Below, one piece after another: positions 24,287-36,738 of a stretch of DNA of 64,000 nt (positions within the stretch are counted from its first letter, which is position 1; every line of letters begins with the position of its first letter). Location of the stretch: positions 62,850 through 126,849 of the forward strand of contig MU394081.1 in the NCBI GenBank assembly GCA_022578605.1, given 5' to 3'. This DNA comes from Camillea tinctor. Lineage: Eukaryota; Ascomycota; Sordariomycetes; Xylariales; Xylariaceae. The notes beneath the pieces were generated by a model that worked only from the letters and a program-made list of their open reading frames with translations, was not told where the DNA came from and made no database searches. The position numbers and the translations under genes are program-made.

Positions 24287-24758
24287 GGTTTCGTTTGTTT
24301 TTTCTTTCTTAGGTTGATATGTTTTTTTTTCTTCTCTTATTTATTCCTTCCTTCAAAGAAAAGAAGAAAAAAAAAAGAGAAAAGAGCGGTTTGAAAATGC
24401 GGAAAGTATTTGGTCTCGCTGGCAAGATTCGTCGTAGGTAGGTATATTGACTTGTGGATTGGTGTTAATGCGTTGCTGGTGTTGATTAGTGGGGCAAGGC
24501 TGAGAAATTGAAGATGGAAGATTGGAGATTGGAGCTCAAGATTGGAATTGGATCTAGCTTTGAGCCACCCGATCCGATAACGTTTATGTAATGACTAAGC
24601 CAAATTGTGGCTTGTGCATCTCAAACTCCCCCCAATTCCACCCACCAGAGAGTGAGAGACCTTGGCGGGAGCTTGATTGACGTCTCCTTCGGGCTTGACG
24701 ATCAGCGAACCTCTACCTACAATACAACATCAAAAAAAAAGCAGACAAATCACCCACC
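24287..24758. promoter_or_regulatory. bidirectional promoter between BUD31 and the complex I subunit gene
   Basis: 472 bp between divergent start codons. It is T/C-rich (read on +) next to BUD31, with repeated GATTGGA-type motifs at about 24510-24550; three overlapping ATTGGA/ATTGGAA words include ATTGG (inverse CCAAT), a plausible HAP-complex site for a respiratory gene. Factor binding is inferred only. Confidence 0.5.
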
Positions 24759-25445
24759 ATGGCGGTGACACCCACCCAATTCGCGCGGTTAACGAGAACG
24801 TGTTAGTTAATATATCACTCTAGAAAAGTTGCGCCCTGGGCTAACCGGCAATCCTAGCGGCTAATTGGAGCGACGCAAAGCGGCGAGTGCTTGCGGCCTA
24901 TCGAGAATGGATACGGGCCGTACGTCGTATCTCTCCTATTCCCGCTAGGGATTCTTTGCTTCCAATTGCCATTGGAGACTCTGACTAACGGACTGGATCT
25001 GTGTAGGCCCCTGAGATCCAGAAGATGTACTCGGTTCCTTTCCCCGTTGCTACGATCCGCACGAGAATGCGACAAGAATTCGAGCGGCACCGATTCGTGA
25101 ACAAACTGCCGGTTGTCGACGTCCTCCTAGTGCAGAACAACGCTGAATACCAGGTCTGTTGCCGCGATCTTCCTGATAGGGAGCCCTCCTCGTAGCTCTG
25201 GTTCGTGGTGGTGGTGGTAGTGGTTGAGCTAACGGAGCATATAATATAATGCAGGAAACCATGAACTTCTGGAAACAGACTACTCACGTCATGTCATACT
25301 TCCCCGAAGAGAACTTTCGGGGGGCCGAGAGATTGCCGGACAACTTCATGAAGGGGTTCCTTGAGGCGAGTTCACACCCGTGCCACTACTAATCGACATC
25401 ACGGACAGCTTTCAAGACTGACTAGCATAACAGGGCCGCAACTAG
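24759..25445 (+). CDS. nuo-14.8: mitochondrial complex I LYR subunit (NDUFA6 / B14 / 14.8 kDa)
   Basis: Accessory subunit of NADH:ubiquinone oxidoreductase on the matrix side, LYR family, which binds acyl carrier protein. Exons: 24759-24801, 24858-24919, 25007-25153, 25255-25365, 25434-25445 (124 aa, as in Neurospora-type proteins). The LYR-type motif is seen as LAAYREWIR (exon 2), followed by [14 protein letters not shown] and the conserved [12 protein letters not shown] and [16 protein letters not shown]. Exon 1 must end at a GTTAGT donor to give TRTSANWSDA, which matches family sequence. The last intron begins with GC (GAG|GCGAGT) and its use yields the family ending FLEGRN; the final exon has four codons including the stop. 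Five exons in a 124-residue gene is dense. Tail-to-tail with AC19, 168 bp apart. Confidence 0.95.
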
Positions 25446-25613
25446 ATATGGGTATCATCCCCTGTTCTGTACATAGTATAATGAGAAGCAAAAGCGCTCC
25501 TAAAGGAGGTCGTCTATCTTACTCCGAACGCCGAAGAATGCTATACCGTCCCCTACGTTTTCTTTTTCTGCCTGCCTACCATACCGAGCCTAGTTGATGA
25601 TGCTCCTTGCCAG

Positions 25614-26317
25614 CTACTTATTCTGCGCCGCGTTGAACTTGTCCCGCTGCGTCCAAAATTCATCCGCAACCACGTCGCAAAGATCCTCAATATCTTGCAG
25701 CCCTTTCGCCAAAGCGGCTGTGGCCGTTGTCGTGTCTAGAGGCCCAGTCAGCAAAACTAGAAAGGGACTGCCAGATGTTTCAAGTATAGGGGCATTACCA
25801 TATGTCTGAATTCTCAGGTTCATCTTGTCCTCCGAAGGATGAGGGATAGTGTAAGCACAGAACTCAACGCCAGGGCTAGATGGCTCGTTAGCTTTACCAA
25901 ACACGTGATATCTCGTGGAGGCCTGAGAATGGTTGTGACATACTTCTTCATGATGATATAGCGCAGGGCATTCCCGAGAGTATGCCCTTCCTTCAGGAAC
26001 TCGAAGGAAGCGGCAGTTTCAGTTGATCCCGGCAGCTGGGAATTTACCAATATCAGTTTCTGTTTCATGCCTCTCGGTCCTACTGTGAAACCTACAATTC
26101 TGACCCTCTGGGGCTCTTCCTCCTCCTCCTCCTCCTCTTCTTCTTCTTCCTCTTCTCCGGCGACATCATTTTCTTCTCCCTCGTCTTCTTGCATTGCCGA
26201 GCCTTCCTCCTGGCTGTATCCTGGCTTTTGTGCTGAAGGAGGAGCATCTTCCATGGTAATGTCAGCCTGGTCGACCTCCTCGGCCTCGGCAGCACGGGCC
26301 CGAGTCTTTCCCGCCAT
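25614..26317 (-). CDS. rpc19: RNA polymerase I and III shared subunit AC19 (Rpc19)
   Basis: Rpb11-like subunit that pairs with AC40 in the assembly platform of RNA polymerases I and III (nucleus/nucleolus). Exons on the minus strand: 26317-25944, 25875-25799, 25735-25614 (190 aa). The N-terminal 70 residues are acidic, including about 14 consecutive Glu, and are the extra part relative to Rpb11. The core follows: ASFEFLKEGHTLGNALRYIIMKN, then GVEFCAYTIPHPSEDKMNLRIQTYD and an amphipathic C-terminal helix, the heterodimerisation fold. Both introns (68 and 63 nt) are placed by family continuity. The second is a multiple of three and contains no stop, so an unspliced mRNA would stay in frame. Confidence 0.95.
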
Positions 26318-29300
26318 TATTTGTGTCCCGGTTTGTTTTTCTTTTCACAATTTTACAATGAGATTCAATTAAAGTGAAACTGTAACTTTTGGTTAAATCA
26401 ATGGTGGTGGATATAAAACATAAAATGTTTGACGCCGCTATATAGAATCTCGAAATCCTTAGGATTGATTGGTGCTGCACGATAACATAAAAATTCACTG
26501 GAGAGTTTGAGATAAAAGGCGATTAGTTTTTCCGCTATAGCCCCATATTACTTAATTCAAGACCAACTTTACCTCAGCACCAGCCTGATGAAGCCAGGCC
26601 CTTGCAGCACGTCGAGTGTGGAGTAGACCCTTTAGTCCAGCTCAGCACTCGCCACCTGCAGCGCTGGCCATAGATGAACGGGACCGGCACTCGGCAACTA
26701 ACAGTTGCACTGGCCAACCCACCCAACTTAGCGGAACAGTCTAAGAACAGGGTCTCCACGAGCACGCGGTCGAGGACCTCCACTTCCTCTTTTTTTTTTT
26801 TTTCCTTTCTTTTTTTAGCGCAATGACCTTCAATTAAGTCGATACGGGGACTGGGGTTTTACTAGGCCAGCCCGGTTTTTACCTAGGTCATATATATATG
26901 AAAATTTCCGAGGTGCAGGAAATATTGGAAATATTGAACACTTGTCGTCCAAGCGATTTGCGTGATCAGATGGGCTACCGGTTAGGAAGGTATCTACGTT
27001 CTTGCCAGAACCGGGGTTGGTGAGGGAGAGAGACAAAGACACAAGACAAAAAAAAAGTATAGTAGTATACAACTCATAAGTAGTAAGATTGAATGCATAT
27101 TGAAAGCATAAAGTAGGGTAGCTTCAGGTAAGCATCTAGACTATAGCATAAATTAAAGAAAACAGATTCAGCCTCCAAATGCCATGCTTTGGAACGCTTT
27201 AATGCTGAGCCTCACTCCAGCAGGGAAATAGTTCCAATTCGATTCCAAGCAGGCCATAGGGGGTAACCTACCATCTGTCTTGTCTCTGAATAAGTAATCA
27301 CTTAAAATCACCAACATGACGGTTACCTAGAACCCCAAAAGGGGAAATCGATAGATCGATTGATTGGCGCGCGGCAAGAGCATCGTTGGCCCGGGAGAAT
27401 ATGGATACGACTTGATTTGAAATACTGCATGAAGTTAGCTAGCAACATTGGCCGTATACTACTACCATCACCACCACATGCTTGTTTTGTATGATGTATA
27501 AGCCATCGTTCGTGGTTTTCTCTCCTATCTCGAACAGAAAAATTCATTAATGTAGGTACAGGCGGAGTGTTCGAGACCTGACTGGCTCTCATGGGGATGC
27601 ACACATAATGAATTGCTCCAGGTTACAATGCGGCATGTGACCCTTTCGTTGCACGACTTATACATCCAAGTTCCAATGCCCAGCAGCGTGTGTTAGTGTA
27701 GTGTACATATGTAATCTTACATATGCGCCCTCACTATGTTGTCAAGTCACTGATCTAGTGCATGTATGCATTCAATATTGAGGCTTACCTAGACTTAGAA
27801 GGGAAGTGCCTGCATCTAACACACACCCTTTTTGCCATTTCGATACCTGGGATCGATGCTGCTTTTGTTTTTTTATGCTGCTACTATATATCTTGTATGT
27901 AGATCTATCTAGCATGCGTCTATTCCGTGTACATCATCTAGCTGTGGTATAGAATTTAATGAAAAACAAAATAAGGAAAGAAAGAAGATCGCGATGCCAA
28001 GCATTATCCGATTTCGTATCCAAGTCTGTGCTGTGAGACAGGCGAACTCACTAACACTAATAAATGACGGATGACGATGACGATGATGACCTGCATGTAG
28101 TCGGCGAAGAAAGTGGAAGTGGGAGATAAAAGAAACACAGGGCTGGTGGTTTATCAAATGCCCTTCTGGTCTCCTTCTGGCCTGGCCTTGGAGAGATCGA
28201 CCCTGTCGCGACTTGTCACCGGTGAGAAAAAGTATAGGAAGTTTTTTTTTCTCGATGGATGATGATCCAGATTGATTGGACATGGGTCAAGCCGAGGCGT
28301 GTTTCAAAGCGCCTACGCCTCCTCGTGAAGCAAAGTGTAATTGGCCGACGCAATCCTCTTTGAACATAGTTCTCGAAGTCGTTTAGCTTCGTGAGGGGTG
28401 GGCTGGTAGTTGTAAGTGTTTGTCCTTTCACTGCTACATATTGTCGCTGCTAACGAGGGAGGTAACATGATGTAGTTATCATGTATTGTAGAACGAATAA
28501 ACTTAAAAAAAAAAAGAGCAATACATTTATAGTTATACGAATATTGATATATACATATACTACCTATATAGGTTATATAGGTTATAGGTGCATATATTTA
28601 TACATTCCACATCCATGGGAAGGGCGTCAAATGCTAGACAATGATGCAATCAACAATATATTTTACTTATACACACACTCACACACTCACACACATGGCA
28701 AAGTAGTTTTCCCCCAAGTGAGATCTGAAAGGATCAATCAAAATCTATCGATGAGGTTCTTCATCCCTTTTCGTATGGTCAGCGAATTGGTCCATGTTGC
28801 AACCTTGGCAATCAGACTTGCAGCGGACTTCGGGAATCCGTCCCCCATATTCCAACCCAGCTTACTTTCTACCTACCTGCCTCATACATAATGTATGTAG
28901 GTAGTATGTATGTAGTATGTATGTAGTACGCTACATATGCACGTATTTGTGCCGAGGTCTCGAATATGGTCTTGATGTAGGAATCACAGGTAGGTAGCCA
29001 GGTAGACAATAAATCTTTGTTTCTCTATCCTCGAAAAGATTTCTACCCCTTGGTCTGGAATAGAAAGAAGAATAAGAAAATGGGCGCAAGTGATAAAAAG
29101 ACGCATGAACCTCAGGCCAACGAGATGATTCGCGTGACCTGGAGTGCTTCATCTTGAGCCACAACAGCTACGCGACAGCATGTATTCGACACAGAGTTTG
29201 CATTAACCCGCAACCTGTATACCTTTTTTAAAATTTATGCTAAAACGTATGGGTTGCCATCTTACAACTAAAAGGGCTTTCACGACAAGGGTTCTTCGCA

Positions 29301-31499
29301 ACCCTTCCTCTCCCTTTCTTGCCCGCTACTTACAAACTAGGTATGTAGATACCACTTACACTCACATTCTTCTGTTCCCACGTTCCCCATCCCCCAACAG
29401 CAAGGAGAGCGATCGGCAGGGACGTCAAACAACCCCTCCTCCCAAGATTTTCGAGCAGGCTGCCTAGAGGCTTACTGAAAGGCTGATCGTGGGCAAAAAG
29501 TTTTGCACTGAAACGACCATGTTGATCTTCCCGCCCGACAGTCGGACACGGGCCAGTGAACCGTGATTTCTCCTCCCGATGTGCGGCGCTCAAGACCACA
29601 TAATATGTCAGTCGTAGTGTAATCTGTATGTACATACCCTACCTATTTTACCTACGTAGGTACATACCATGCCCTTAGCTTTGTGATGGACGAGGGGATG
29701 GATGGATGATCGCTTTAGGGACACAGACTCGAGATATTCGAGATATTCATTTGCTTGCTCCCCCCCTCACCTCCCCCTCCCTTCTCTCGATGATAGCATA
29801 GTGTACATCTCTGTTGGCATTGTTACGTATGACATAATAGCTGTCCATTCACTGAATGATGAACGACAATTATGATGAAAATGAAGATGATGACAAACTT
29901 TGCGACCCATGCAATACAAAAAACGAGAAAAGGAGGGATACTACATAGAGAAGGAAAAGACCTGAGTCACAAAAAAAAAAGAAAAAAAGAAAAGAAAAGA
30001 TTAAAAAAGACTTGACCCCCTTGTAGATTTTCTAACGACAGCTCCAGCTAGCGTGGAACTCTACGCAGTAGATTCCCCAAAAAGGGAACAGCGCTAAAAT
30101 TCGAATACCAACGGTCTTCTATTCCATTTAGAACCTATGTCCGGTTCCTCTTGTTTTTCTAAAGTGGTTTCTTCCGTTCATCTGATGTTTTGTTTTTATG
30201 AACGGCAATTAGAACGTTTATGTTGAATTGGGTTTTCTTTCCTTTTGACCACGCCGACCGACCACCTGGCAAAGGAAAAAAAGGGTGAAGAAATGAGTCA
30301 CTGACACATGTTCTTTTTTTCCCCTTCTTCTTTTCGTCGTAATGATAGACGTTGTGATTCTTTTTGCCAGGGCTGTATTGCTTCTGTCCTCCTCATAGGC
30401 TTATGTGGAGGCCAACAACAGCTTCACCTGAATTCACCTGAAATGATGTTGCGTTGGGATGCATCAGCGGGTGGAGTCCGCATTTCTACAGTGACATCAA
30501 AAAATCTGATAACGTCTGGCAAAAGTAGCTCGGCGAGTTGTGTCGCATGAGCGGACGAATGAAAATGGATGGGTTGGAATCTAGGAGCAGCAAACATGAC
30601 GGGCAAAAAGAAAGCGGAGTTGCTGATTGGCACGTAAAACACCACATTACACACATTTCATAGGGATTTAATCTTTTTGTAAATCTTTTTAATTTTTAAT
30701 TGTTAATTTTCCTTTTCAATAGTTCGTGATCAGAGATGGTACACACACTAAAAGATACGCACATAGACGTACATACGCACGCACACACGCAACACACACA
30801 CACACACAAAAGCTCGTAGTGTAGGTTATGTATGTAGTGCTATGTAAGAAGCCTCGGGGGCCCGTCGAGTCTATATCGTATCTGCAACAGGGTCAATTGT
30901 TCGAACGACCACACGAGACCCAATCACGGAGAGATACCTGGCAAAAGACGATGCACGGCTTAATGTCCCTGTCTAGGCAAGTTTTTTAGCATCAATGTAA
31001 AACAACCCAGGGGGAGCGCTAGGGAAGGACTAGGGGGTAAGTCGTGTATGGAAAGGATCCCATACGTATGGATGTTGCGTAAGTACATAAACCAGTACTT
31101 AATATACCTACACTCTATACATACCAGCATACATACCTATGTGCATACCTATGTACATACTATACATGTAATGTATCTCATGTATGCATCTTGAATCTTC
31201 CTTTCCATTCACAGGCTACCACGCAAAAGAAGAAAAGGAAAGAGAAATAAATATAATACTAATAATACCATGTATAAGAGAAAGAAAGAAAGAGAAGAAG
31301 ATCTGAGAGAGGCGAAAAGGAAAAAGAAAAGGTATAAAAAAGACAGGGTCTCCATAATTCTTTTTAAAAATGTCAGGCTTGTCCAGGGCCAAACGATCTC
31401 TCATTGCAAGTCCTTGGGAAGCCTGTTCGCGTGTTTCATTTTACCACGTAAAGGCGCAGTCTTTACCCACTTGAGAATGAAGGCGAAATAATAATAAAA

Positions 31500-31517
31500 T
31501 ACCTACCTAGGTAGGTA
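31500..31517. repeat. perfect 18-bp palindrome TACCTACCTAGGTAGGTA
   Basis: The sequence equals its own reverse complement. It is the longest example here of a TACCTAGGTA-type motif scattered through the spacers of this window. Confidence 0.9.
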
Positions 31518-32246
31518 CTTTTACAACACCTACCTAGTAGTTTTATATTGATATTCACCACGTAGGTAGCAATCATTTACGATTGGGTATGGTACTTTTA
31601 ACAATACGGGACTTTATAGTTACAGTCACAATCGATAACTCGATAGCATCGATTTACATGTGTAATAAGATGATAGATAATACTTATCAGACTAGGAAAC
31701 GATAGGGTACACAACATACTACCTACCTCCATAGTACTTAACTATAGGTTAGGTACCTAGGTAGGTACTTCAATACGGTACGCATACTTGCTTATAGACT
31801 AGTAACATGTATAACATGGAAGAAAGGAAGTATAGGTATATATGGTATCAGACTGGCATCGTTACTATCGTTGCTATTTTGGCTATTATTTGGTTGCTGT
31901 TATTGTCGTCGACGTTGTTGTCGACGACGTCTTCGTCTTCGTGATCGAACGGTTCACGATTATAACATCGTTATTGTTATTATTATTAACCAGGATTGGT
32001 TGGGTTTCCTTTCCATCCTATCTCGTTCACATCTCGGGTTTGGGAAGTTCAAGGTGCAAGTCATCCATCACAAGGGGAAGCGCAGGGGGGGCCAAGGCCT
32101 CCAGAACCCACACTTCTCTCACACAAAACTGTGTCACTCGATATTCCGCCTCCCCTTTCATAATTGCCTAGTTGGTATGGGTTTAAGGAAGGGGAAGCAG
32201 CTCTAGCTGGGACACTAGCGTCATCCACTGAACAACCTGCTACTGC

Positions 32247-32262
32247 TACCTAGTACTAGGTA
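32247..32262. repeat. perfect 16-bp palindrome TACCTAGTACTAGGTA
   Basis: Self-complementary variant of the same TACCTAG core, with TA at its centre. Confidence 0.9.
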
Positions 32263-32560
32263 CATACATCGTTGTATTTTACAACGACTAGTGACTAGTG
32301 ATTAGGCAGTTAGTAGAGCCTCTGGTAGCATGGCAAGTATGGAAAAGCGTTCTGGGGAGGGGGCATTTTTTTTATTCTGGGTCCCCTGACAAGAAAACTA
32401 CAGGGCACTCCCTCGTCTGTGCTCCAGAAAGTCTTGACTACTCGTGTCTTTTTGCAAAACGACGAAACCTCTAAAACCATCCGACAACCAACCCTTGTGC
32501 CCCTCTCGGCTTCGAAACCTTTTCTACCTTTCCCTCTCCCGCCTTCAAACCAAAGTCTCC

Positions 32561-34120
32561 TCTAAACCTTACCTCCTAACTCCTAACCACCCTTTTCTTT
32601 ACCTTAACCTTCTCTAACCTCCGACTCCTCTTCCTTTCCCCCCCTTTTACCACAAATCACCAACCCTTCCGATTTCTTTATTTTCCTTTTTTCTACATCC
32701 ACAAGTCTCCCTTTTTTCGCTCGACTTGCATCATCGCATCGCCCACCAAGCTCTCCTAATTCCCTATAATACGTTGTCTGCTGTTTTATTTTGTTCACTG
32801 TTGATTTAGCGGAAAAGAAAGCAAAAAGCCCATGGCGAAGCGAGCAACAACCGATTAGCTATCCCACCCGTCACACCTTTTCTTATCTATTTGATCGAGT
32901 CTTGTGCCGTTTCGTCGAATCGTCTATTTCTTTTTTTTTCTTGTTCAGCCACATCTACCTGGAGTATTTGCCTTAGCTATTTACTATATATCCCCTGCGA
33001 CTTAAGTAAAGAAAGAGAGACGGGACGGAAACAGAAACAGAAACAGAGACAAAAACATCAGATACAGATACGCAGCCTAGCGGGATCTATCATTTCATTC
33101 TTCCTTCAGCCTTTCTCTTGTTTCCTCTCTTACACCTCGCATTCGAAGTTGTGTAACGAGACATAGCACGAAACGCGCTACAGTGGTATTATCATCCTGT
33201 AGTGACACCAACGAAAGGAGGAAAAGTACAAAAAGGGCAGTTTTTTCGTTCGTTCGTTTTTTTATTATTTTATTTTTTATTTTTTCTCATGTCGACTTGA
33301 GAAAAAAAAAGAAGGAAGAACAAGAAAAAGGGTCGAGTCCAGTGCGGTCCAGATTGGTTGCAGAACACGATCTTGCAGTAGGGGAAATCAGGCGACTGGG
33401 ATTGGGACCCGATTTTCAGGGGAGGCTCCAAGAGCGACAAGCGATTAATCAATTCATCCCGTTGGCCAACTCCAGCCCATCCTTTCCCTCTGGCCCCACT
33501 ACCTTACCTCCAACTCGAGATATAATCAGCGCCAGCAACATCCGATTGGGATCCTCGCCGAAGACAAGCAGCGACAAGCAACAGAAAAGCAACCCAGAAG
33601 ATATTCTTTTATTATTTTTCAAGTAGGAGGTGCGACAAAAAAAAACGTTGCCTGCTTACGCTGACCCACCAAAAAACCAACTTATTCCCACATCTTTCGT
33701 ATTATTTGCGATTAGTAAAAAGAAAAGCGACTCTATACCAGGAGAGTAATACCGAAACCCAGAAAGAGAAAGAGAAAGAGAGAGAGAAAAAGAGGGCGAC
33801 AGAAAATCGATTTAGTTGGTTATCCCGGACAGCGAATCTAGCTTGCACATTTTAGAAGTTTGTGTGTAGTAGATCTGCGAACGAGGATCAGGAAATCCCG
33901 GTGTTCCTTTCACTGTGTATTATCCCGAACTATACCTCTTACACACATTCACACCCTCCCTATTCTACCCACTACCACCATTTTGCTTCATCGGTTTTTA
34001 CCTTTACTTTACCATCACTCGCCATCACCTCTCTGTTCAGCCGACTTGGATTGGAGAAGAGAAATACCACAGAACAGAACAGAAAAAAACCAACGATAAG
34101 CCGACTGGGTTCGTTTCACG
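32561..34120 (+). promoter_or_regulatory. probable promoter and long 5' leader of the 34121 gene
   Basis: 1.5 kb of base-skewed DNA: C/T-rich at 32500-32720, then A-rich with GAAAGAGA runs (33760-33795) and CAC/ACC-rich up to the ATG at 34121. Several frames stay open because of composition, but none looks like a protein. A leader of roughly 1 kb, as found for some fungal regulatory genes, is an inference; the transcription start is unknown. Confidence 0.4.
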
Positions 34121-35614
34121 ATGAGTGCAGCAATTGCCATGGCCCCTTCTCCGGCTCCTCACGACAGGCCGGCTTATGCTGAACTGGCTCCTGCCACCAG
34201 TGCTGCCTCAACTGCCGCGGCTACCACGGTACCTTCGCCTTCTGTTCCACGTACAGCAGCACCTCCAGCTCCTTCGGCCACCCCGAATATCTCGTCTGCA
34301 CAACGTCCCAACAGCCACAGTCCTACAAGATCAGCACCTGCTCACCACACCAAATCCTCACCACCTTCTGCGTAAGTCCTTCCCTCTCTCTCTTCAATTG
34401 TGCACGCCACGTTTGTCTTTTTCCTTTTTCCCTTTTTTGTTCTGTATACTTTTTTATAGTATTTCCCGCACATGCAGTGCGCTGTTGATTGATTCCATCC
34501 GATATCCGAACGCGCGCATTCGCTAATTACCCTGTACAGTGCCCGGAATGTTTCTGGCGGTTCAGCACCCAAGATTATTGTGAAGAAAGAACCCGGATCT
34601 CCCGATCTCCCGAGTACCCGCCATCGTCCGCGAAAGCTGGATCTCTCCAAGAACACCATTACTGGCTCGGGCGCCGCCACCGCACGGCCAGCTTTGGGCA
34701 GGGACGGACTCGGCATCCAAGAAGTGGGCCTAGCCTGCTTGTCTCCTGGATTCATCACACAGGACCCCGTCATGAAAGAACACTTGCAGCAGAGTATGAA
34801 TGTCCGAGAGCAGCAGCGTCGCATCATCGAAGCGAGACTTCAGCAGCAATCCGCCAAGGGAGATGGCCCAGACGGCAAGGACAAGGACCCCATTAGCCAA
34901 TTTGCCGCAAAGACGCCCGGCATGTCGAGGCGAAACAAGGCCCCTCCGGGATTGAGCATTGTCGCGCCCTCTCATGAGCAGTTTGCCAACGAGCGGGTTA
35001 TCCAGTCTGCCCCTCTGGGTCAGACTTTCACTGGCCGTCACAACCCTCAGCCTCTCACCCGGCATCTTGCCAACCAGCCCTCGAATCTATCGAGCACATC
35101 GCATATACATCATGTTCCCGCAAACCAGACCGCGAACCGGTTGCCTCCGATTTCCGATGTCTTCGCTGGCCAAGGCCTTCCTCAGCATGCCGACCAGCGT
35201 GCGCTATACCCCGGCTCTAGCCATGGCCCATTGGCCTCACCGGGCCACCCTCCTTCGGCGCAGCCGCCCATGTCGGGACGATCAAGGGAGTATAAGTCCG
35301 CCGAGGAAGCACAGCACGAGCTAGCCGGGGGCCGGCCGGAGTTGCTACCTAAGCTAGTGCACTACACGGGCCATCAGCCACCAACGCCACCATCTCCGAG
35401 AACTGGAGCCCTTCATGACGGTACCCGAAGTACGAGTAAGCGCCGGACTCGGGCCGAGTATGAGGAGGGTGGAAGCCCACCTCTTGGACACGGCCCTGCG
35501 CCGATTCGGAGAGGGCCCTTTGGCGCTGGTCGGGACAGTCCGGAAACCCAGCGACAGAAGCGTGACAAGTTCCTACGCTTGTGCGAGGAAGCATGGGACT
35601 TGTTCCACTCATAA
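34121..35614 (+). CDS. unrecognised Pro/Ser/Gln-rich conserved-looking protein
   Basis: Two exons, 34121-34371 and 34540-35614 (441 aa; intron 168 nt, GTAAGT...ACAG). I do not recognise the family. Residues 1-85 are Ala/Pro/Ser/Thr-rich. After the intron comes ARNVSGGSAPKIIVKKEPGSPD, including a VKKEP sequence that looks like a SUMO site (psi-K-x-E). A compact block GRDGLGIQEVGLACLSPGF and a charged Gln/Arg helix (MKEHLQQSMNVREQQRRIIEARLQQQ) look constrained. The remainder is disordered, ending in KRDKFLRLCEEAWDLFHS, probably a short C-terminal helix. There is no signal peptide or membrane segment. Composition suggests a nuclear regulator, but that is inference. The start could also be the ATG at 34139. 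Confidence 0.8.
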
Positions 35615-36738
35615 AGCAGTCATTACCAGTTTTGTGGCAGTGGCCAAGAAGTCTCCCTATATTATCATGACCTTGATGTCGTGCTACGATGTATTTTGCA
35701 GTCTTTGCGATGTATAAGCTCGACACGGATTTCCTAACAGTTATGCGAATATGGCATGACAGCAGCACCGGCCTTTGCGTCTGCAGGTTTATATGTTCCC
35801 AATCTGTCTGTCTCTCGCATATGGACGAATTTTTCGGTCCAATACAGACGGCCTACTGGAACCATGGACAACCTGCGAGGGATATAATGTCTTGTACTAT
35901 CTACTACCTAAAAAGGTCAAGTGGACGCACGGAAAAGTAATTGGCGGTTTATCACTCTAGTGTCAGACTTGCAAAATACTAGCAAGATACTGTCAGGGCG
36001 GCAATGTTTGAAATACAATGTCGTTTATTGCGAGAAATGGAAAGAAGCATAGGGGTTGGGGAGGCGTTTCCTATCGTTTCAAAAGCTATGTAGGAGATGA
36101 CATGCCATCTCTTATGGGGTTATCTCCGTTAATGCGGAGGATGGTTTTTTTCAAATATTTTAGGGGACTCTTTTGGTGGGAAAGGGAAATATTGGGATTT
36201 GGGGCGAACGCGCATAACTGGAGGGGGTAAAGGGGGGAAACGGAGTATATCAAGTTTTTTTTATGTGGTCTTCCCTTTTTTTAACTTTTTTTTTATTATC
36301 TCATCGACATACCTATCTCTCCTTGTCGGAAAAAAATCATTCCCAGATGGAGAGGGGAAAAAGAAAAAAAGGAGGGAGGGCCCCCCCTTTAAGAAGGAGA
36401 GGCGCGTGTAACTTATCTACAAGAAACCCGTTTTCCAGTAGATGGACTTGAAGGGTTTTTGACAGAATTAAGGAGGGGGGGTGAAGGGGGGTTGGTGGAA
36501 GGATTTCATGCCAGGTAGGGAGGAGGGGGAAGAGGAAGAAGAGAAGAGAAGAAAGTTCCAAATGTCAAAGGTTTCCCCCCTTGTCGAAACGGGTTTCTTG
36601 GTGTATACATAATATGACTCTATGACATATCCCGTCCATATCTATATCCATCTATCTATCTATCTGTTTGTTTATCTTGCCTATCGATCTTATCTAAGCT
36701 ATGTTATATTACCTGCTTATGTGTACCGGAAAGCTTTT

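Larger units (their letters stand above)
26318..32560. other. gene-poor intergenic region
   Basis: 6.2 kb with no frame longer than about 135 codons, and none that looks like a protein family. A more GC-balanced island lies at 26570-26785. Elsewhere it holds CA repeats (28670-28700, 30790-30812), ATGTAGGT-type repeats (28880-28930) and several TACCTA...TAGGTA palindromes (for example 29649-29662 and 31500-31517). No RNA gene or transposon end was recognised. Confidence 0.55.

Noticed and set aside
26574..26783. GC-balanced island with a 69-codon minus frame
   Set aside because: Composition differs from its surroundings, but the frame is short and unrecognisable; it might be a relic, and nothing supports a gene.
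28670..28700. Regularly repeated ACACACTC units, considered as a CRISPR-like or satellite array
   Set aside because: Simple CA microsatellite without spacers; CRISPR arrays are not expected in a fungal nuclear genome.
33183..33626. 147-codon frame upstream of the 34121 gene
   Set aside because: It begins with GTG rather than ATG, is dominated by Phe/Lys/Ser runs from homopolymers and lies in the probable leader; there is no protein-family signal.
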